From Benincasa hispida (Eukaryota; Streptophyta; Magnoliopsida; Cucurbitales; Cucurbitaceae), in assembly GCF_009727055.1 (NCBI RefSeq), contig NC_052351.1, positions 10,531,203 through 10,595,202 of the forward strand: a stretch of 64,000 nucleotides of DNA, written 5' to 3'. Every line of letters begins with the position of its first letter. Position 1 is the stretch's first letter. The notes beneath the pieces are model-generated. The model did not search any database, was not told the DNA's origin, and saw nothing but the letters and a program-made list of their open reading frames with translations. The position numbers and the translations under genes are program-made. Positions 10,618 through 23,330 of the stretch are shown piece after piece.

Positions 10618-13600
10618 TGTTGGAATGTACCATCATGCAGTGGAAGTGACCAAGATCCATAAGCACTCTAATTCATTAATTTTGGTAGAAATGAAAGCAA
10701 GTTTTAGCATAAATAAATGGGTTTCATGACATACCTTTGAAGAACTTTCTCTAAGCTTGAATCCAGCTGCAAATCTCCTCTGAATCTTATAGTAGATCAC
10801 CCCAAGATCTTCCCTACTATCTTCTTGGTGCTCTAGATTGAGTAGTGAGACTCAAAATAAGCCTGAATTAAGGGAATTTGGAGATTAACTCACAGCAGCA
10901 ACCTAACGTGAAGAACAACTTCTTCTCTCGAATTTTTCAGATAAATTCTTTCAGTTGCATTACTTCAAAATCACTCAAATCTCTTCAATATATTGCAGAC
11001 AGTCATGCAAAGAGATTTTCTACATGAGATGCAGCTCATGCTTGGAGTTAATGAAGCTTGAGGTGGGTTGTTTAGTGAGCTACTTGGAAAAAGACAATGG
11101 AGAAATCAATTTTCCATTATTGTGTTTTTCCTTCTTTTTCAATTTATCAAAAATGATTTCATAAATCAATTTTATTAATAAAATTGGAAATATTATTAAT
11201 TTTAAAAAACTAATTTCATAAATTAATTTTCTTTATAAAATTAATAAATAATTATTTAAACAATTTAAATAATTCTAATTAATTTAATATTAAATATTAA
11301 ATTAATTTTACTCAATTCCATCTTCATATATTTAAATCATATTTAAATATTATTTCTTCAATTTCATTTAATTCTAATTTGAACACTTCAAATTAACTTA
11401 TCACGCTATTCTAGAGCTAATCCATTTACGAGCTAGTAGGGGGACCTCGCGAACCTATAGGTCATGGGCTCCAACAATTCGAGATTAATCGACTAAACTC
11501 ATTAGACCTATCTAACCCTCATTCGTTAACTAATGAGTAATTCCACTAAAGCCCATAGCTGAACTCCCCTCACTGTAGATATATTATGTCCACTCGATAT
11601 AACCATGATTAGTAAGATAACCCTTCACAGGTTGTTCATAATAACAGTTGGGTCGAATCTTTGTTTTACCCCCGAAATTACCTCTTGTTCCTTAAGTCCC
11701 ATTGATCCCTTAATGAACAATTGATTTGTGATCCAATCAACAAATCGAATCCCTCTCAGGCCAATGAAAGGGTGAAGCCTCTTGTTCAAGTCCTAGAATC
11801 AGCACTTGAAGGGTACAACCTCTTTACTAACCCTAATCAGGTAGGTGTAAATTTCGTCTTGCACCCTATGTCCCCAGCTATTCATTCGGTCTCATCTCCA
11901 AAATGGGAAGTTTATTGAGCAGAGGCAGTTGGTCTACTCTCACCGTTTACAGAACAAAGGATAATCCCGAATAAACAGGAGTTCATAGTTAGCTTAGGAT
12001 TAAGGTCAAGTTACCTAGGTCATCGCTTTGAAATAGTCAGTCTTAAACAGTAAGCAGCGTTATAAAGTTAGAGTGACTGGTTTCGTGGTCCGATCTTGCA
12101 CAAAACTCATTTGCATAGGACGTTGATGACGAAAAATTAGTTATCAATTACTTGACGACTAAAATTACGTGGACGCAATATGCGATGCATGTTCTTAATG
12201 TATGCATTGATTATCACGCATCGGTGGTCATGCGTTGGACTTGCAATATGCGTTAACAAATGTTGCAAGGACCATGCGTTCCCATCACAAGATTTCTTGT
12301 GCTCATGCCAAGTATAACGCGAACGCAAGTTTCTTGGGTGATCCGAGGTCGAACTCAGGGACTTGTAGCTAGACGTATGTGGTAATGTGCATGTGGCGGT
12401 TGAATAAAAGAATGATGGAGGGGTTTTTATGCTAACACTACTCCTACTTCTAACTAACAGACAATGCAATGAGAAGTATGAATGAGAGGTAGAGACACGA
12501 AAACTCTTAACGGGAAGTAAGTGGATGGAAAAATAGATAAAATGTGGAGATGTCTTCATCGCAACCCTTAAGAGTGACCGCAAGGGAAACCTCAGCCAAC
12601 GCAAGCTATGCGATCATGCTACACACACTAAAAGCCTAAATCTAGGACGTATGCGATGTGTATGCAAAAGGGTCGAGATGACCGCATACCGCCACCATAT
12701 CCTACTTCTTGGACGCAACCATTGTCCTCTCCGTAGGGTGCATACACTGTGTAATAGCAAATGGAGCTTATTCCTAAGTTCCCCATTTTTGCTTATGCAA
12801 ACCCAATCTAGCTCTCTCGAGCATCGATTCTAACCTAGCTCTCTCGAGTTTTAGGTTCTTTCTTTAGACTCTCTCCTGAGTAGCTCTAAAGATGTGATGA
12901 GCATATACATAAGACAAGGTAACCACATAAACTGGGCTGACGCAAAATTATTCCTATCTCTAGTGAACAATAGCTTACATTGCTTAATGCGACCAACCAC
13001 TTACGTTGATGGTATGCGTTCGCCTTTGCGATGGAGAGTTTCTTCGTATGCATCGTCTATGCAGTAACTTGGCTTTCGCGTTTGCGTCCACTTCCTGCGT
13101 TAGCTACAAAAATAGACAATTGAACACATAATAACGCATAATAATGGGTTAGCCAAGATTCTCAATGCCGAACGCCACAAGCTCATTTTCTCATGAATTC
13201 CTAACATAATTGCCGCATATTCTGCTTAACAGCCCTCATAATTCTAAATAAAAGGCCTAAGATGACATGCATTTATGCATGTCATCAGATGTCCCCATTC
13301 CTCATGTCCCAACATGCACGAATTAGGATCACTTCGTATGTAGTACTTTACAACTCTTTGTAACAACTACAGAGTAGGCCACATCCAATAGTGTTACCAG
13401 AATAAGGCACCCAACCTAATTCATATACTATAGATCATTTTGACTATTTACTTGAACCTGATCCATTTGTATGTCTTCACATAAAGTTAAAGTACTCATG
13501 TAATAGTCAAGGGACTTAGGTTTATTGGATTTCTAAAAAACAATATATTCAATAACAACTTATTGAATTTTCAGAATAAGTTCTATGTTTAGAAACCACG

Positions 13601-13624
13601 AGTTTTAGGACATAAAACCCAACA
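10618..13624 (-). repeat. LTR B (3' LTR of the composite copia)
   Basis: Runs from TGTTGGAATG to GACATAAAACCCAACA. Apart from a nested 1.16-kb insertion (12124-13287) it aligns along its length with LTR D at 25377, with roughly 10% differences over the first 200 bp by eye. The adjacent AACTCCCACTTGGAC (plus strand) is the polypurine tract in minus orientation, so this is the 3' LTR. Shared open frames inside B and D are conserved only because the LTRs are copies. Confidence 0.85.
12124..13287 (-). mobile_element. Nested solo LTR, 1,164 bp, inside LTR B
   Basis: Begins TGATGACGAAAAATTAG and ends CATGTCATCA (TG...CA). Flanking 5-bp duplications are GACGT (12119-12123) and GATGT (13288-13292), one mismatch. 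LTR D lacks the segment at the equivalent point, which defines the insertion precisely. A segment GATCCGAGGTCGAACTCAGG resembles one in the Athila-type LTR at 35874-37700 (AATCCGAGGTCGAACACAAGG), suggesting a gypsy Athila/Tat relative. The right end holds a perfect 12-bp hairpin (13261-13286). Confidence 0.8.
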
Positions 13625-13633
13625 AACTCCCAC

Positions 13634-13861
13634 TTGGACTAGGACTTCAGTTGTAACTTATATATCCGATATATAAGATTTAGTTTCTAAGTTTTATAGA
13701 GAAATACAATAAACTAGGGCATCTCATACTCGTGGTTTACCACTCAGTTGGACTAAAACTCCAGTGGTAACTTATATATCCGATATATAAGAATGAGTCT
13801 CTATGTTATATAGAGAAATACAATAAACTAGGGCATCCTATACTCATGGTTTACCATTCGG
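13634..13861. repeat. 114-bp tandem duplication beside the polypurine tract
   Basis: Two adjacent copies (13634-13747 and 13748-13861) share TTGGACTA, AACTTATATATCCGATATAT and GAGAAATACAATAAACTAGG. They differ by a modest number of substitutions. Each contains the palindrome-like ATATATCCGATATAT. Confidence 0.8.
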
Positions 13862-14389
13862 TATCCCATACTCAATATTTTTCCCACTTGCCCTAGATTA
13901 TTTAACCGGTATTTCTAGTCTTACTAGATGATTCTTAAACACTTTAGTTGAGAGAATCATTGTAAACATATTAGTGTACAATAGATTTCTTATTAAACTA
14001 TATGGGGAATGTATCTAATTCTCAATAATGACCAGGAAGCACACTTTCCTCCCACTACATTGAGGTACTCTCAACTCTTTGATTAAGATGCGTCTGACCT
14101 ATCTTAACAACTCTTGTTAAGAGTTAGATCTAGAAATCTTTTAAACTTATTATACTTCGATCTAGCCGTTTTAAATATCTGAATATTTGCAAATGGCTTT
14201 TAACAATTTTATTCTTAACAGAAGTTGCTATGAGATAGAACGAACATATTTTCTGAAATGAACATTTCATTCAAAACAAAAATATGTACAATATGTTCAT
14301 TACAAGATTTACAAAAGTAGTAAAATCAACATCAGCAGAAACTTCTCCCACTAATCAAGCTGAGTAAGCGGTCTTCAGGAACTAAGTTA

Positions 14390-15163
14390 CCTGTTTAGCT
14401 TTCTCTGCTTTCTATTCTGCAAGATATTTAGGGAAATTTCTCTTTCAGTGCCTTACCTCGTTGCAGTGGAAATATTTCCCTTTCTCTGTAGCATTTTTCG
14501 TGCTTTTCTTGTCAGCAGGCTTCTTCTTCCCTTTGTCTTTCTTCGCTGGAATACTCTTAGTCTGCGAAGAGGAGGCAACATCAGGCTTGGAGGACGTTGC
14601 TCTCTTCTCAGCAGAAGCAAAATTTACTTCTGGTATCAGACCCTTAGTTCTCAATATAGTCTGAAAAGCCTACAGCTCATTCAACAGAGTGGTCAAGTTG
14701 TATTCAATTTTATTCATCAATGCATTCATCTAGAATTGCAGTAAACTCTTCGAAAGAGATTCTAGAATAAAACCAACTTGGCTTCTCTCATCCATCATAG
14801 CGTGTTTACTTCTGCCACATTAAGGTGGACCATCATGTCTAGGACATGTTCATGAACTGAGGTCCTCCATTTCATGCGACTATTGTAAATGTATTTGATA
14901 GCATCATGCCTCGAGGTGAAGGACGGTTGTCCAAACATCCCTCTCAGAGATTCCATAATCTCTTTGGAAGTACTCATATCCTCATGTTTTTTCACCAACA
15001 CATCAAACAAGCTGGCGAGAATATAAGCATAAGCTTTATCATTCGCCCTGATCCATCTATCAAATGCTTCCCAAACAGTTCGATTGGAATTAGAGCTAGG
15101 AATGGGAGGACATTCCTCCGTTAAGAAAAATCTCAAATCGTTTATCGTAAGTATCGTGTTCAA
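14390..15163 (-). pseudogene. copia gag remnant of the composite element
   Basis: From 15163 the frame reads RFFLTEECPPIPSSNSNR, VWEAFDRWIRANDKAYAYIL and STSKEIMESLRGMFGQPS, a UBN2-type copia gag. A second piece (14654-14445) is Lys/Ser-rich, ending GKYFHCNEVRH, then KRNFPKYLAE. It corresponds to the CCHC knuckle CFHCNEDGHWKRNCPKYLAE type, with the first and last Cys changed to Tyr and Phe. Downstream on the minus strand come only about 760 bp of non-coding sequence and then the polypurine tract, so protease-integrase-RT are absent. Confidence 0.7.
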
Positions 15164-15169
15164 ATTCGA

Positions 15170-17645
15170 TTTCCATTCACATAGTTATCCCCGATTAGTT
15201 TATCCGAAGCCAAGAATTGTATAATTGAACTCATCATTATGAAATGATAAACAAATTTTATAAGTGAATTGCTTTTAAATCCAGTCAAGTTTTAGCAAAG
15301 TGATAATGTACCCATAATCATTATTTTTGCAATGATACTCAAGTGATTTAGAACAAATGCTACCGATGGGCAGCCAAGAATTCCTTCACAAGAGCAATAC
15401 AATTCTTGACCAAATACTATCTCCAAAATAACTCATATTTCGATAGTCATTTAGTTATCGTTTTCGGTCAAGATCATTACTAACACTTAGTAAGTCTTGT
15501 AAGTTAGACCTTCCATTTTTCAGATCTTACAAAACGATATGAGTATGCCTCCGAAATAGACGACTAATACCCAAGACGGAACTATAAGACCCTATTCATT
15601 TTACTGAAGCGTGAGTTGTTCCAAATCATATGTTACAACCCTCCGAGGGGATCGCCGCGGTTAACAACTAGCTAGGTCAAGAGACTAAGTTACCTTATCC
15701 TCTTATAGGAAATCAAATAAAGAAACGTGCAAAATTGTCATCCTTTAGGGGGACATTCTTAGGGTGCCTCGAGGCGATGCGCAGTAACTTTATTCAATCC
15801 AACGAGGGAGACCAAGGGATATGCTGTCACACTTCCCACTCCCACTTACTATGAACACTCTTTCCATCCACCTTAATATTGACCTACCCAAACACCATCC
15901 GTTAGGGGGACACACCAAAGGTGCCTTGAGGCCGAGGGTAGATCTCACGGTGTGGACTATTTAAGAGAAATGTGAAAGGTTTAAGTGAAGCATCTTATGT
16001 CCCAAGTACCTCCCACTTATTGTTCTACCTAGGGGTTCATTAATCTAGACAACTCGGCTACTGATTTTAGTCTAAGTCATCTTTGTAAAACTCTGCTCAT
16101 AAACAACGTTTGTCTATGAAATATGAACAAGTTCAAGTAGTCACATTTAAACACTTTAATGGACTGTCCTTAACTTGCATGCATGCATCAAATCTATCTA
16201 ATTCACCTTTCTAGATAAGTTCCCAGTTAGGGGTGTTACATTTCCGTCAACTTAAATACCCTAGCCTAGACAAAATCCGCCTTAGACAAAAGGTTCCTTA
16301 TAGATAGATTTGCTACACTTTAACCTTTTATTAGTCAATTTAATTCTATTAAACTGATGAAAAAGATTAAAGCCTTTGGGTTGCTAATCATATTAGAATC
16401 GTGATCTTAGGTCTATGTGATCCAAGTTTTAAACATTTTAAAACATGAATTAAACCTAAGTGAGCATGCATGTCTTTCTTATTTCTTTTAGTTCTAATTT
16501 CTCTTTAACTTTTAAAAAGAAACAACTAAAAATCATTGCGCACAACAAGGTGTTATAACATTTATAAAGTAACCTATGTGTCATGCTTCATGCAATGCCC
16601 GGCCATTACTATACATAACTTTTATATACGCGTAATAACCAAGCAAACATGCTTTCCATTCACCCTTATACTATAACAATTATAATATAAAGATGATGCA
16701 TGTCAATTCTTTTTATGCATGCATAAATATAACTCTTATATTATATGATGCATGAGCATGCTCTTACATAATTAAATCATGCTTCTCTAAATTATAACAT
16801 TTACAATAAAGAGATGATGCATGACCAATGAATAACCTAAGGTGGGATTTACTATATATGGATACCATATGACATATAAAAAAACATACATCGCATGTAA
16901 TAGACCAAGGATTAATGGACCGGGATGAGCCTTCACAAAAAATCAGAATGAAATAACCCTATCTATTACATTTTTCATTGAGCGAACCGGTTCACAGGCA
17001 AATCGGGTCTTGAACCACCAGGAGGACTTCATCGTGTAGTAAAACGCCGAAGGTAGGCGATCGCCCAACGCGCACTAGACTTTAGGTGCAAAAGCTAAAT
17101 GATCGCTTAGACGACGATGAGCCTGCGAAGCCTGATCGTCTAGGCGAATCGCTTAATGCGACGAAAGGTAAACGATTTATGTGCATTGCTAAGTGATCAT
17201 TTAGTCAGTTACTAAGCGATAAAACTTGTTGAGCTAACGATCGTCTAGTGTGCACATGCATTAAATGATACATGAATCTCCTATCGTCTACACGACCGAT
17301 AGTCAGCGATCGCTTACCCCATCGTCTACATGACCCGATCAACCCTTGATCGTCTCCTTCCTCAAAGAACTGCAACCCTTGCTCCGATATTCTTCATGAA
17401 CGACTCAAGACTCAAACAGACTTTGAATTACAGGCTCGATAACGGTTATTAATGCCCAAAAACGCAGGGACCTTTACAATCAACCGAAAATGTAAAAGAA
17501 TTAAATCAAACCGAGGCATACATCCCAGAAAACTCCATTAATCTGCACATCCACAACAATTTAACGATTAAACAGAGCAGACATGCACCCACCAATAATG
17601 TATATGTAATTCATTGCAACAATGAAATTAGAATATCAGAACCTG
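15170..17645 (-). other. copia leader (5' UTR) upstream of gag
   Basis: Non-coding in all frames. It shares words with the leader of copia H on the opposite strand (GGTTCCTTATAGATAG region near 16290). The 17030-17350 part contains a dense degenerate array of CGATCGTTTAG/GATCGTCTA words, also present in LTR C and in the leader at 24450-25110. Confidence 0.5.
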
Positions 17646-19567
17646 ACTCTGATACCGATTGAAGGAAATCTTAACGAAGTGCATCCATGAGCGCGTTAGG
17701 ATCTTTTCGATTTCATCATGATCAAAATACAACATATACATTCTAACAGATAGTTATGCAAATTACACTAATTAGCGACATGCTTTGATAAATAAAATAC
17801 AAGGGAATGAGTTCTTATGCCAGTTGAAGATTCTCTTCAAAATGAACTTAATACAGCAGAAGAACCTCTATAGAATTCTATCGCCTAGCAAATCAGTCGA
17901 TTGTGGCAGCACGATCATCTACACGAACGACAGCAACACGAACAAGCACGAACAAGTAAGCAGCGGGGACGAAACCACCAATTGGAGCCCTTGGTATTCT
18001 CGGAGTGAGAATCCAAAGTATGGTCTTTGGTGAATTTGGTAGAGGTAGGAGGAAAGACAGATCGTGTAGACGATAAGCTAGTGGGAGAGAAAGGGCTATC
18101 GTATAGCAGGGATGCTTATCTTTTAGACATAGCTACACGATCGTGTAGGTTTTATTAAGCGATCGTCTAGTAAAATGTATACGATTGTTTAGAAAACGCG
18201 GCCTATTATGCGATCGTTTAGACACTGGTGTGCGATCGTTTAGAGGATAAGACTCTATCGTATAAGCTCTCAAGCTAGGCGATCATTTACATTTCCACAC
18301 CGATTGCGATTTTTTCGAATGTTTTTGCCAAAAGAAACAAATTTTTATTTTATTCATCGGTTACCATAACTGAATGCGGATGCTCCCACTAACGCAAGAT
18401 TGAGGAGAGTAATTCGGTCAATTATCTCATAATTAACCAATTTAATAATAAATGAATATAATCAAATTATATTCTTACTCTATAGTTTGATATCACATAT
18501 CTACTATAGTAATTTCTCTTCCACTTGATATAAATCATATTTATAACTAATTTCCCTCAAAATAATGTATCTTGTACATTTAGCCAATTATATCATGTAA
18601 AATTAACCAGTTCAATTATATCATATATAATCGAACTCCCTCTTGTCAATTTGAACATTTCAAATTGACCCAAACATTGATTCTCGACTTTATCCATGCT
18701 ACCCAGAGGACCTAATGGACCTATGGCTCGAAGCTCCAATGGTATGTGAATAGCTGACTAAACTCTTTAGCCACGAGATCCACCATCCGTTAACTGTCAG
18801 GTATTCCACTAAAGACCAATAGCTGAACTCTTCTTACCACAGATATATTTCTGTATCCATCGGATATAACCAATCATGAGTACGATGACCCTTCACAGAT
18901 GCTCGTAAGTACAGTTGGGCCAAATTACCGTTTTGCCCCTGTAGTTACATCTCACTCCTTAACTACCACTGATTCCTCTAATGAACAATACAACATAGTC
19001 CAACTATGTGTGAACACCTCTTAGGCCAAGAGAAGGTATGTGGCGCCACATCGTTCAAGCCCCGGAATCAGCACTTGAGGTCATGTTACCTATGGTCATC
19101 TTAGTGAAGTGAAAGTCCCTATCATGAACGATGTTATATAACGAGACGTTAACACTTTGTGGTCAAGTCTTATACAAAATCTTTGTATAGGATGTCCCCA
19201 CTCGCATGTCCCCTACACAAATGATCAGGATCAGACCATCTGTGAACAGTCACAACACTTGTGACCATTCCACAAAGCAGGCCGCATCCATAGCGTTACC
19301 AGGATAAGGTTTCCCTCCTCTATCCATATACTACAAACCATTTTGGTTATCACTCAAGACATGATCCACTTGTATGTCACCACATACATGCTTAAGTTAC
19401 ATATAGATAACCAGGAATTTTAAGTTTATTGGTTTTTGGTAAAGCAAATAAAACATACAACTGAGTAAAAACAAGATGTGAAGTAAATATCATATATTAT
19501 ACAATACAAACGTTCGTATAAACTGTTTACAAACTACAGGACACGAGACTTTAGGGCATCAACCCCA
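17646..19567 (-). repeat. LTR C with adjacent primer-binding site
   Basis: The LTR runs from TGAAGGAAATC (17660) to GGGCATCAACCCCA (19567), 1,908 bp. Immediately left, CTCTGATACCGAT (plus) is a slightly altered complement of the initiator Met-tRNA primer site, so this acts as a 5' LTR on the minus strand. Its middle part is related to LTRs A, B and D, but its ends differ, so it is a sister family. No partner LTR of the same subtype is seen. It may belong to a second element fused by recombination with the B/D element. Confidence 0.7.
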
Positions 19568-19658
19568 ATAACAAACACTTTTCGAATGGAGCAGTCGAGG
19601 AAAATCAACACGAAGCTGAGCATGGATCTCTACGATGTGAACTCTTGAGGACGTGAGA

Positions 19659-21101
19659 TGTAACACCCCGCATTTTTTTTAGTATAATGTAATTTCAATA
19701 ATTTTTATTATTGAAGGGCATTTTTGGAATTTTGGACTTCAAGTGTAATTGCGGGAATTTAATTGTTGGCGTGAAATTATTCAATTTTGAAAATTAATGG
19801 AAGGAATTAATTTCATTTGGGAAGGAAAAGAAATTTAATAGTATAAAGTGGAAAAAGGAAAAGAATAAAATATAGTTTATTTTTATTTCCTTTTTAGTTT
19901 ATTATTATTATTATTTTATAAAACCCCTCATTTTCTCTTCTTCTTCTTACGCGACCAGCCCCCCCCCCTCGATTTTTTTTGTTCCCGCTGCCTTCAACCA
20001 TCACCCAGCCGCTGGTCTCTTCAGCCATCGTCCAGACTGCTATCGGTCCGAGCTTGCCGCTCCGCCAGCCTTACGCCATTCTAGACGACCCACGCCACTT
20101 AGCCGTCGCGACTCCCCCTAGTCGTTCGCATCAGAGCCCGTCGAGCACCGTTAGTAGTCATTCTTCAGTCGTCCACCTCCATCCAGATCCGAGCCGCCGA
20201 AGTCGTTCGACCGCCCAGATCCGAGTCGCAAGTCCTCTTGTCGCTGGCTGCTTTCATTGCCGCCAACCCTGTTTGTCGCCGAAATCCGCCTGCACCACTG
20301 GACTTTTGTTTTGAGTAAGCGATTGATTAATTTTGGGCAAGATTTTGCTTGATCTTTGAGGGTTTGATTACCCATTTGGATTTGGGTTAAAATTTGTTAT
20401 CTCTATATTTGGAATCCATATCCAATATTATGTTTCCTTTGGGATTCACCAGATTTGTTTCCTTCATAATTCACCAGATTGTGTTTTCTTCGAGATTCAC
20501 TAGATTGTGTTTCCTTCTGGATTCACCAGATATTGTGTTTCCTTCGAGATTCACTAGAGGTAGTGGGCATACTTAATTACAGTAGGATAGAAACTAGTTT
20601 TGCATGTATGTATGTGTCCCATGAGGACTAGGACAGATTATATGATCCACCGGAGGAGGCATCTAGAGGACATAGATGCCTAACCTGACCCCAGTAGTGG
20701 GGTTACTTGCTAAGTATTTTATACTCATTCTTTCTCATATTGTTGTTTCAGGTAAAGGTAGAGATGCACCGGCGATGGACAAGCAGAATTCGTGATCGAG
20801 CCACTGAGACTAGTTTTATGCTTCCGCTCATGAGACTTAGATTTCCTTTCATGTTTTGCTTAATTTTTAGTTTCGATATTTGAAACCTACTATTAAGAAT
20901 TGTTTCCAGACTTATTTATTAACATTTATGATTTATGGGTACCCTATTGTTGTTTTTAATATTTGCATTTAATAATGGACTTTTGGACTTACCTTACTTA
21001 TTTAGCATTTATTTCACCATAAAGAAGTGTCGTTTTAAGTCCCATGCATGCATGTATTTAGTAACGGCCTAACTTAAGTCCTAGGGGGTCGTTTCGTTAC
21101 A
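19659..21101 (+). mobile_element. Solo LTR (gypsy-like), 1,443 bp, TSD TGAGA
   Basis: Starts TGTAACACCCCGC and ends GGTCGTTTCGTTACA, with perfect TSDs TGAGA at 19654-19658 and 21102-21106. A TATA-like TTTTATAAAACCCCTC near 19913-19928 followed by a C/T-rich stretch looks like the U3/R boundary, suggesting plus orientation. An open frame at 19979-20314 lies in the C/G-rich R/U5 part and is unlikely to be a gene. A 26-bp tandem repeat lies at 20431-20560. Confidence 0.88.
20431..20560. repeat. Five tandem ~26-bp units in the solo LTR
   Basis: Units have the form GTGTTTCCTTCGAGATTCAC plus TAGATT or CAGATT and vary from 24 to 28 bp. They are local to this LTR and look like slippage products. Confidence 0.75.
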
Positions 21102-21559
21102 TGAGAGCCAATAACTTTTATTCTCCCACTGAAGTGTTCTAAATGTTTGGGTAAATTTATGTCACACCCCACCCAGACCACCCTCTTAGCCTAGGAAAGG
21201 GCGTGACTGACAACAGTTATCAACATTTGAAATAGGGTGAGCTTGCTAGCCCAGTGAGTGACTTAAAAAAGATAATTGATTCTCATGCAAAATGTCAATA
21301 AAGAGTTCAAACTGAAATATAAGCTTCTATAGTACTTGTACTGCAGTATAAACATTTTCCAAGCATAAAGCATATAAAGTTGTTTTAATCATAAAATAGT
21401 AAAACTATTTCTCAGTTGAGAATAACCCCACTGTGGGTAAAAAAAATCCCAACACCAACTGTTAGTCAAGAGAGAACCCTTTTGCTCAATCTCTGACTCT
21501 ATCTACCTACGTGCACGTGGCCATACTAAGTACCGTCATACCTTAGGTACTTCTGCTCA

Positions 21560-21735
21560 GATACTTTCTCAAATGTCCTTCAGTATCGAGCTACTAGGAT
21601 ACCTTCTCAAATGTCCTTTCGTATCCGGTTGGTTTGGTACCTTCTCAAACGTCCTTCAGTACTAATATATACCTTATCAAATGTCCTTCGGTATCTAGTT
21701 GGGCGGATACCTTCTCAAATGTCCTTCGGTATTGC
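21560..21735. repeat. Five ~38-bp units, GATACCTTCTCAAATGTCC type
   Basis: Each unit carries TACCTTCTCAAATGTCCTTC plus a variable tail such as GAGCTACTAG or CGGTTGGTTTG. The homologous LTR at 40466-40680 has six units, so copy number has changed since the two LTR copies diverged. Confidence 0.85.
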
Positions 21736-22919
21736 GTTTTAAGTAAAACTAGTCATAAATGACTTTCTCTTTAAAGCATGTAAAGTATAACACATATAAA
21801 AACATGGCTTTAAATATACTAACGCATGCTGGGTATATTTAACACATATAAATAGCTTTTCAACAAATTTCCCACACATGCATGCGTTTAAAACATAACT
21901 CATAGTTTGCTTGGAAATCACTTTGTAAAACTAGCTGGCATGAGAACAATCTTCTTTAAATCATGTTTTCTGTAAAACATTGTATATCAAACATTTTAGT
22001 CAAAATGTTTTAGTCACTCACCTCGATCGCTTAGGAACTTTTCACTCTAGTAGTTCGTTTTCTACCTTGGGCTTCCTTTTTCACCCCTAGAATCCAGATT
22101 CAATTTACAGCTCAGATTACTCATAGTTCTAAACCTTATTTTGAGATACTTCCTTCTAAAAACATATTCTTAAATTTCTCAGGAAGCTTACCCTAAAATT
22201 GGAGTTCAGAACTCCTCGTGGTTTGGCAGGAATCTCAAAATCTTCAAGACTGGCCCAAGCTTATCCAACAGCCTGACCCTTCTGTCTTCTTCTCAGTTTC
22301 CAGCCCGATCCCTTGGAGCTTTCTCTCCGGTAGCCCTAGTTTTAGGTGGCTTTGATAGCTTTCAGGTGGCTTTGGAATCACTCCAAACGCATGAACAAAT
22401 TGGGAGATCTCCTCGTCCCAAGTTGATGATGTTTTCCAGACTTCACTGTCCAATGCGTCCTCTTTGAAGCTCTATGATCAACGTATAGATTTTTCTGTCA
22501 ATGTAAGGTTTAGTCAACTTTCCCACTCTTTTTACTGTCTTTTTGAATTGTGATCGAAAAGTGAAGTCTTTGGCCCTATTTATAGGCGTCCAAACCTTCT
22601 CCAAATTCGACACCTCCTACTTGGTTGCATGTCCAAGTGTTTCTCCCTCATACTACCAACACATCTTTTTTATCAACGCAATCTAGGTGTCTTTCTCCTA
22701 TGTAGCCAACGCATGAGCTTCAATTTCATGTCCTCTGATGCAACCACCTCAAATGCTTAAGGCTTAAGGCTTCCTCCCAAGAAGACACATGGTTTGATGA
22801 CGTTTTTAAGGTGATCTCATCCTTTATATGCATCCAACTCTTGGATGTTTAAAGCATAGTCCACTACTCAATGCCTAGCAACCTAACTTAGCCATCGCAA
22901 TCCAACTTAGCCACTGCAA

Positions 22920-23330
22920 GAGCCAGCCATCACCAACGCATAGGATGGTCGCTCATCCTCGACGCATGGCTCACTAGGTGTCACCACAAGGCTTGCTCGA
23001 CATGGCGCATGGTGCTTGGCATAGGCGCTGGTGACCGACGCATGGGCGTGCTGCATAGGCGCTGGCCACTCGACGCATGGACGTGCTGCATAGGCTGGCT
23101 ACTCGACGCATGGCCGTGCTCGGCCACATGGACGTGCTCGGCGCATTGATGCTCAATAGGGTGCTTCGACGCATGGGCATGGCCGTTCGATAGGGCGCTC
23201 GCTTCATAGGCATGGCCGCTCGACGCATGGCAGGGGCGCTTGGCTGGCCGCTCAACGCATTGGGCAAAGACGTTGTGCATCGACCGCTCGACGCATGGGC
23301 TACCTTCCAACGCATGCCTTGCCTACCCTT
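22920..23330. repeat. GC-rich degenerate array with CGACGCATGG core
   Basis: Repeated words CTCGACGCATGG, GTGCTGCATAGGCGCTGG and TTCCAACGCATGC recur every 30-40 bp. The array produces open frames on both strands that have compositional bias but no domain. A homologous array is at 41480-41880. Confidence 0.75.

Noticed and set aside
10955..11164. Open frame of ~69 codons conserved in two places (also 25713-25925)
   Set aside because: Both lie at the same point of LTRs B and D. They are conserved because the LTRs are copies, not because of coding constraint; no start context or domain.
19568..19653. Polypurine tract to the right of LTR C
   Set aside because: A CACTTCAGTGGGAG-like word exists on the minus strand near 21130, but it is not adjacent to the LTR, so I did not call it.
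19979..20314. 111-codon Pro/Ser/Arg-rich protein
   Set aside because: Lies in the R/U5 part of a solo LTR defined by perfect TSDs; no domain.
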